The notes below the pieces were generated by a model. That model made no database searches. It was not told where the DNA came from and was given only the letters and a program-made list of their open reading frames with translations. Positions 59,602 through 64,000 of a DNA stretch of 64,000 bases are shown piece after piece. The stretch spans positions 20,131,621 through 20,195,620 of the forward strand of contig OY821784.1 of assembly GCA_963682175.1 (NCBI GenBank), written 5' to 3'. Origin of the DNA: Triglochin maritima (taxonomy: Eukaryota; Streptophyta; Magnoliopsida; Alismatales; Juncaginaceae). The first letter of the stretch is position 1. Each line of letters opens with the position of its first letter. The position numbers were made by a program, and so were the translations under genes.

Positions 59602-61177
59602 GGTTTTGGAGTAGGGGATCGAGATCCCTTTCCACCTCGTGTTGCTCTTTGTTGCACCATGGCCTTCTCACGAACGGCTTTGAACGCCTCCGGTTGTGGG
59701 GAGATGGAGGACAAGTCCACCACCGGGGGTGGGGATGTAGCTTTTGTTCCCACCCTCGCCCCCCTCATTTCCTCCCTCATCACCCTATCCTCACTCTCGG
59801 GTTGCACCACTTCACCGAGGCCCTTGAGAGCTTCAAACCGGCCACATGAACCTCCTTCTGAGGCTCCCCCACGGATGAGCACCAAATTCGAACTCCCCTT
59901 GTCCATCTCGTGTGCCACTCGTTTGGGAGAAGTCCACACCTCATTTTGGTTTGTGGCATTTCGAAAATCCTCCTCAAAAGCAAGAGTAACAACTCCTTCA
60001 AGTGCATCCACATCATTTTCTCTTTCTTTACCCACCCCTATGACACGTGTCACGTTTTGGTTTGGCCTCCCATCATTGGCTTTTTCCTTTCCACGTGTAT
60101 CCTTCCCATTTGCTTCATGGCTGCCCAAAGGTGTAGCCCCCCCATCAATTTCGAAATTCCCCCCAACAATTGGCTCAAGCAAAGAACATGATTTTTCTTT
60201 TCCAAAGATGCTTTTTCCTTTTTGTCCTTCCCTTCCTTTTTGTCCCCCTCCACTAACTTTTTGTCCCCCTTGGTTTGTCCCATGTGCACCTTCCCCCATG
60301 ACCACCTCACCTCCGGTGACATCTCCGGCGACCTCTACCGGCGCACCTCCGGCCAGCCCCTCCTCACCGGCAACCACTCCCAATACCTCATTTGTTTCAC
60401 CTTCAACGCCCATTCCAGCCACCACGTTTTCACCTTCCTTCTCCTCTTGTGATCGCACTTCTTTCCCTCCTCTCCCCACCACCACCCATTCTTTGCTTTT
60501 CTTCTTTCCGACCGGCTTCACTTGGGCTCTACGTGGGCATCTCGCCGGAGCATGGCCAAAGTCCTTGCAATCATCGCAATACCCCAACCTCCACTCATAC
60601 TCCACCGCAATATCCTCCTCCTCTCCATCCTCCACTTGAACTCGGATTCTTGGTGGGTAGTCAAACGTGCATGGAACTTCCACACACAAACGTGCATAAG
60701 CCAATCGCCTCCCCACCGCCGTGTTCTCATCCATGTAGAGGGGTCTTCCAATGACACTAGCTATAGTGCTCAAGTTCTTTGGTGACCAAAACCGCAAATC
60801 CAACTCCGGCATGCGGATCCAAATGGGCACCGTGGACATCTTCTCCCTCTTCATCACGGTTGTGGGTGTCCATCGTTGAACCACTAGAGGTGTGCCCCTC
60901 ACAAACCAAGGGCCGACCTCCTCCCTTGAGCACCTTGCCATGCGCACGCCCTCCTTAACTTCCGGTTCCACGAACTCAAGAGCCGTGGATGCCCTTGGGC
61001 ACGGAGAGAACAAGTCCGTCCATTTCCTCGGAGATGGTGCACCATTCTCCCTAGTGGTACTCGCCTCTCTTCCTCTAACTCCCCTTGCCGGCCCAAATGG
61101 GCATTTTGGAGGTCCAAAACATTGCCACAACCTCCATCTTGCATCACAACATGAGAAGAGCGACTAGATCGCTCCAT
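59598..61177 (-). pseudogene. LINE B ORF1: DUF4283/CCHC protein, 5' frameshift and internal deletion
   Basis: The original start is placed at 61177 (MERSSRSSHVVMQDGGCGN), which aligns with the LINE A start MAPTTSHSRLQEQDGDCGT. A frameshift near 61035-61055 then moves to the frame carrying the rest, so the open frame beginning at 61130 is not the natural N-terminus. In the DUF4283-like domain CSREEV is joined directly to GPWFVRGTPL, while LINE A has 65 residues between them. The knuckle CDDCKDFGHAPARC (C-x2-C-x4-H-x4-C) is intact. The tail is charged and rich in Gly, Glu and Lys. The stop overlaps the ORF2 start. Confidence 0.9.
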
Positions 61178-61303
61178 AAAAGTGGAAAAAACGAAGATTT
61201 AAGTGGAAAAACGTGAAAAATGACCTAGGAAACCCATAGAAAACCCCATGCTTTCCCTATAGCTTCTCTCTCCTACTTTTTCCTTCTCTATCTCACTCTT
61301 TTT
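61178..61303 (-). other. LINE B 5' UTR
   Basis: About 126 bases. It shares CCTAGGAAACCC (near 61223) and AGCTTCTCTCTCCT with LINE A as read on the + strand. The outer end runs into a T-run (61299-61307) adjoining the duplication. Confidence 0.7.
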
Positions 61304-61320
61304 TTTTCTATCTCCCTCCT
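61304..61320 (+). repeat. target-site duplication of LINE B, copy at LINE 5' end
   Basis: Identical to 55784-55800. The satellite continues directly with CCTTCTCTCGCTC. Confidence 0.9.
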
Positions 61321-61957
61321 CCTTCTCTCGCTCTCTCCCCCTTCTTCTCCCTCCTCTCTCCCTCTCCGCTCTTGTCTATTCTCGTGTTCTCTCTCTCTCA
61401 CTGCTCTTCTTATCCTCTTTTCTCCACTCTCCTTCTCTCCCCCTTCTCTACCTCTCGCTCTCGTTCTCCATATCTCTTCTCTCTCTCTCTCCCTTTCCCT
61501 CTCTTCTCTTATCTCTCTTCCCATTTCTCCTCTTCTCTACCACTCTCCTCCCTCTTCTCCTTCTCTCCTCCTCCTTGTTCTACCCCTCACCTTCTCTCGC
61601 TTCTCCTTTTCTCATTCTCCCTCTTATGCTCTTTCTCTTCTCCTTCTCTCTCGTTCACTCTCTCCTTATCTCTCGTTCACTCTCTCCTTATCTCTCTTTA
61701 CTTCTCTCTCTTTCTCCCTCTCTCCTCCCTTCCTCTTCTCTCTCCCTCTCTTTCTCTCCCTCTCCTCCACTCTCCCTTCTCTCTCTTCTCTCCCTCCTCT
61801 CTCCTTCTCTAACGCTCTACCCTTCTCACTCTCCTCTTCTCTCGTTTCCTCCCTCCTTCTCTGTTCTCCTTCTCTCTCCCTCTTCCTTATCTCTTCTTCT
61901 CTCTCTCTGTCCTCTTCCCCCTTCTCTCCTCTTCCCTCTTCTCGTTCCCTATATCTC

Positions 61958-64000
61958 CTTATAAGGATAAGGAGAGATGGAAGAGAGGAGCGAGAGGGAG
62001 AGAAGGAGAAGAAGAGAGAGGATAAAGAGAAGAGAAGGAGATGGGACTCCTCTCTAAATCTCCTCCTTCCCTTCTTCGCTCCTCTCCCCGTTCTCTCTCC
62101 CCCCTTCTTCCCTCTCCTTACCTTCTCTCTTCTTCTCCCTCCTATCCTCTTCTCTTGCCTCTACTCTCCTTTCTCTCTCTCTTCTCTCCCCTTCTCTATC
62201 TCCTTATCCCTCTCCTCCTCTCACCTCTCTCGGTTCCTCCCTCCTCCTCTATCTCTCTTCCTTCTCTCCTTCTGTGTCTCTACTCTCCCTTCTCTATCTC
62301 GTTCCCTTCCCCTTCCCTCTTCTCCTCCTATCCTTCTCCGTTCTCCTCTCATTTTCTTGTTCCCTCTCACCTCCTCTCTTGTTCCCTCTCTCCTTCTTCT
62401 TCTCTCTCTCCCCCCTCTTCTCACTCTCTCTCCTCCCCTCTCGTCCTCTCGTTCTCTCTCCCTCCCTCCCACTCTCTCCCTCCTTCTCCGCACTCTCCTC
62501 TTATCCATCCGTGTCCTCTCGTTCCCTCTCTCTTCTCCTTATCTCTCCCTCTCTCTCCTGCCCTCTCTTCCTCTCCTCTCCTTCTCCCTCATCTTCTCTC
62601 TCTCCTTTAATCCTTTCATCTCCTCTAATTGCCCCTCTCTTCTCCTTCAATACCTCTCCTTTTTTTCTCTCACCTTCCCTTCTCTGTCTCGTCCTCTCCC
62701 TCTCCTCTTCTCCATTTCCCTCTCTCTCCTTCTCCCTCTTATTATCTCTCTCTTTCTCTCTCCTCTTATCTGTCCTCTCTTATTTCTCCTTCTCTATCTC
62801 CCTCTCCTTCTCTCCTTTTCTCTCTCCCACTTATCCCACTCCTCCACTCCCTCCTTCTCCTCCTCTCGCTCTCTCTCCCTTCTTCTCTCACGTATCTCTT
62901 ATCTTTTCTCCCATCCCTCTCTCCTCTTTTCTGTTCTCCTTCTCTTCTCTTCTCTCCTTATCCTTATCCCTATTCTCACTTCTCTGCCTCTATCCTTCTC
63001 TCTTCTCCTATGTTGTCTACCTCTCTCTCTTCTCCTTCTCTCTCATTCTCTCCCCATCTATTCCCTCTTCTCTGCCTTCTCATTATCCTTATCCTTCTCC
63101 TCCTCTCTCCCTTCTCATTTCTCTCACCTTCTATTTCTCTCTCTTCCGTCTATCCCTCTCTCCTTATGCCACTCTCTTTATCTCTCTCTCCTTCTCCATC
63201 TTCTTCTCTCCCTTCTCTTGCTTCTCCTTTTCTCCCACTCATCTCTCTCTCCTCGTCCCATTCTGTACAACCCTTCTCTCACTCTCTCTCTCGTTCTACC
63301 CCTCTCTCTTCTCTCCTTCTCTACCACTCTCCTTCTCTCTCACTCTTCCCTCTTCTCTTTCTCTCATCTCCCTCGCCTCATCTCTATCTCCCTCACATTC
63401 CCTCTCCTCTCCCTTCCCTCTTATCCCTCTCCCCTTCTTCTTCTCTCCTTATCCTTCTCTCTTCTTCTTCTCTCTACCCATTTTATCCTTCTCCATCCTC
63501 CTCTTTTCCTTCTCCTTCTCTCTCTCCCTCTTTCCTTCTCTCCCACTCCTTCACCTCCTCTCTCTTCTACCTCTCTCTTCTTCTCCCTCTCCTTCTCCGT
63601 CTCCCCTCTACTTCGCTATCCTCCTGTCTCCCTCATCTCTTCCTCTCTCCCTCTTCTCTCCTCCTTCCCTCTCTTCTCTACCTCTCTCGTTCCCTCTCCC
63701 TCCTCTTCCTTCTTCTCCTTCATTTTCTATCTCCCTCCTCCTTCTGTCGCTCTCTCCCCCTTCTTCTCCCTCCTCTCTCCCTCTCCGCTCTTGTCTTTGC
63801 TCGTGTTCTCTCTCTCTCTGTTCTTCTTATCCTCTTTTCTCCACTCTCCTTCTCTCCCCACTCTCTACCTCTCGCTCTCGTTCTCCATATCTCTTCTCTC
63901 TCTCCCCCTCTCCCTTTCCCTCTCTTCTCTTATCTCTCTTCCCATTTCTCCTCTTCTCTACCACTCTCCTCCCTCTTCTCCTTCTCTCCTCCTCCTTGTT
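61958..64000 (+). repeat. satellite unit S21, left part (2043 bp, open at window end)
   Basis: The switch is CC-less, with an extra change (CTATATCTCC) that shortens the hairpin stem. CTGTACAAC near 63262 is as in S5 and S8. A doubled TTCTC step near 62945 is as in S7. CTCTCTCCCCCTCTCCC near 63897 is as in S13. About 12 bases are lost near 62804. It combines variants otherwise found in different units. Confidence 0.93.

Larger units (their letters stand above)
55801..61303 (-). mobile_element. L1-type LINE B, near full length (5.50 kb)
   Basis: The same architecture and strand as LINE A, with perfect 17-bp target-site duplications. It is about 870 bp shorter than LINE A, chiefly because ORF1 is shorter (an internal loss of 65 codons and no 126-bp repeats). 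Its damage is two frameshifts and that deletion, with no nonsense substitution; LINE A shows the reverse pattern. Confidence 0.96.
61304..64000 (+). repeat. pyrimidine satellite array, block 3 (S20b, S21)
   Basis: The right part of S20 (61321-61957) followed by S21. The array is still running at the window edge. A local duplication of about 20 bases (CGTTCACTCTCTCCTTATCT step) near 61655-61690 is private to this S20 fragment. Confidence 0.97.

Noticed and set aside
61073..61130. ORF1 of LINE B starting at the Met at 61130
   Set aside because: The upstream peptide from 61177 aligns with the LINE A N-terminus in another frame, so a frameshift explains the apparent start.
4388..63000. Minus-strand Arg/Glu/Gly-rich open frames throughout the satellite
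   Set aside because: They are the complement of C/T sequence, with the same composition cause and no domain or codon signal.
4321..64000. CRISPR array, rDNA spacer or telomeric repeat as an explanation for the tandem structure
   Set aside because: There are no short repeat-spacer pattern, no rRNA sequence and no TTTAGGG repeats; the 2.4-kb monomer repeats in full.

Overview
The window is nuclear DNA of a flowering plant, almost certainly from a heterochromatic satellite region. The evidence is a Ty1/copia element with a plant-type pol, two L1-type LINEs whose ORF1 carries a DUF4283-like domain plus a CCHC knuckle and whose ORF2 ends in a plant-type zf-RVT domain, and no bacterial or host single-copy genes. 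The species cannot be named from the sequence.

Layout. (1) 1-4320: the 3' part of a Ty1/copia LTR retrotransposon on the + strand: end of integrase, reverse transcriptase and RNase H with two in-frame stops, a polypurine tract, and a 2.1-kb 3' LTR. The LTR has a TATA box and, upstream of it, a dense cluster of CGGTNNACCG palindromes. (2) 4321-64000: one head-to-tail satellite array that fills all the remaining DNA apart from two LINE insertions. The monomer is about 2.4 kb. It is almost pure pyrimidine on the + strand, except for an island of about 84 bases at the start of every monomer where the strand switches to purine. The switch point is a perfect CArg-type palindrome, CCTTATAAGG. I located 21 such switch points, giving 20 complete monomers (two split by LINEs, three with large internal deletions) and a partial monomer at each end. 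(3) 30259-36631 and 55801-61303: two related but distinct L1-type LINEs (called A and B here), both on the minus strand. Each is flanked by a perfect 17-bp target-site duplication (TSD) made of satellite sequence. Both are structurally near full length but have damaged ORFs.

The array shows its own evolution. Units S5-S12 follow a higher-order repeat of three monomers (about 7128 bp) with shared private indels. S14-S20 show variants shared by runs of adjacent units. The large internal deletions lie at short direct repeats. Each LINE occurs once and is not copied with the array, so both inserted after the local units were laid down.

The most striking signal is positional. The copia element and both LINEs, which integrate by two unrelated mechanisms, all sit within about 80 bp of the same place in the 2.4-kb monomer. 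Together with the regular CArG box, hairpin and purine switch, this suggests that the monomer has a fixed chromatin or DNA-structure phase. No gene that could belong to the host was found. The very long pyrimidine-strand open frames are a composition artefact.
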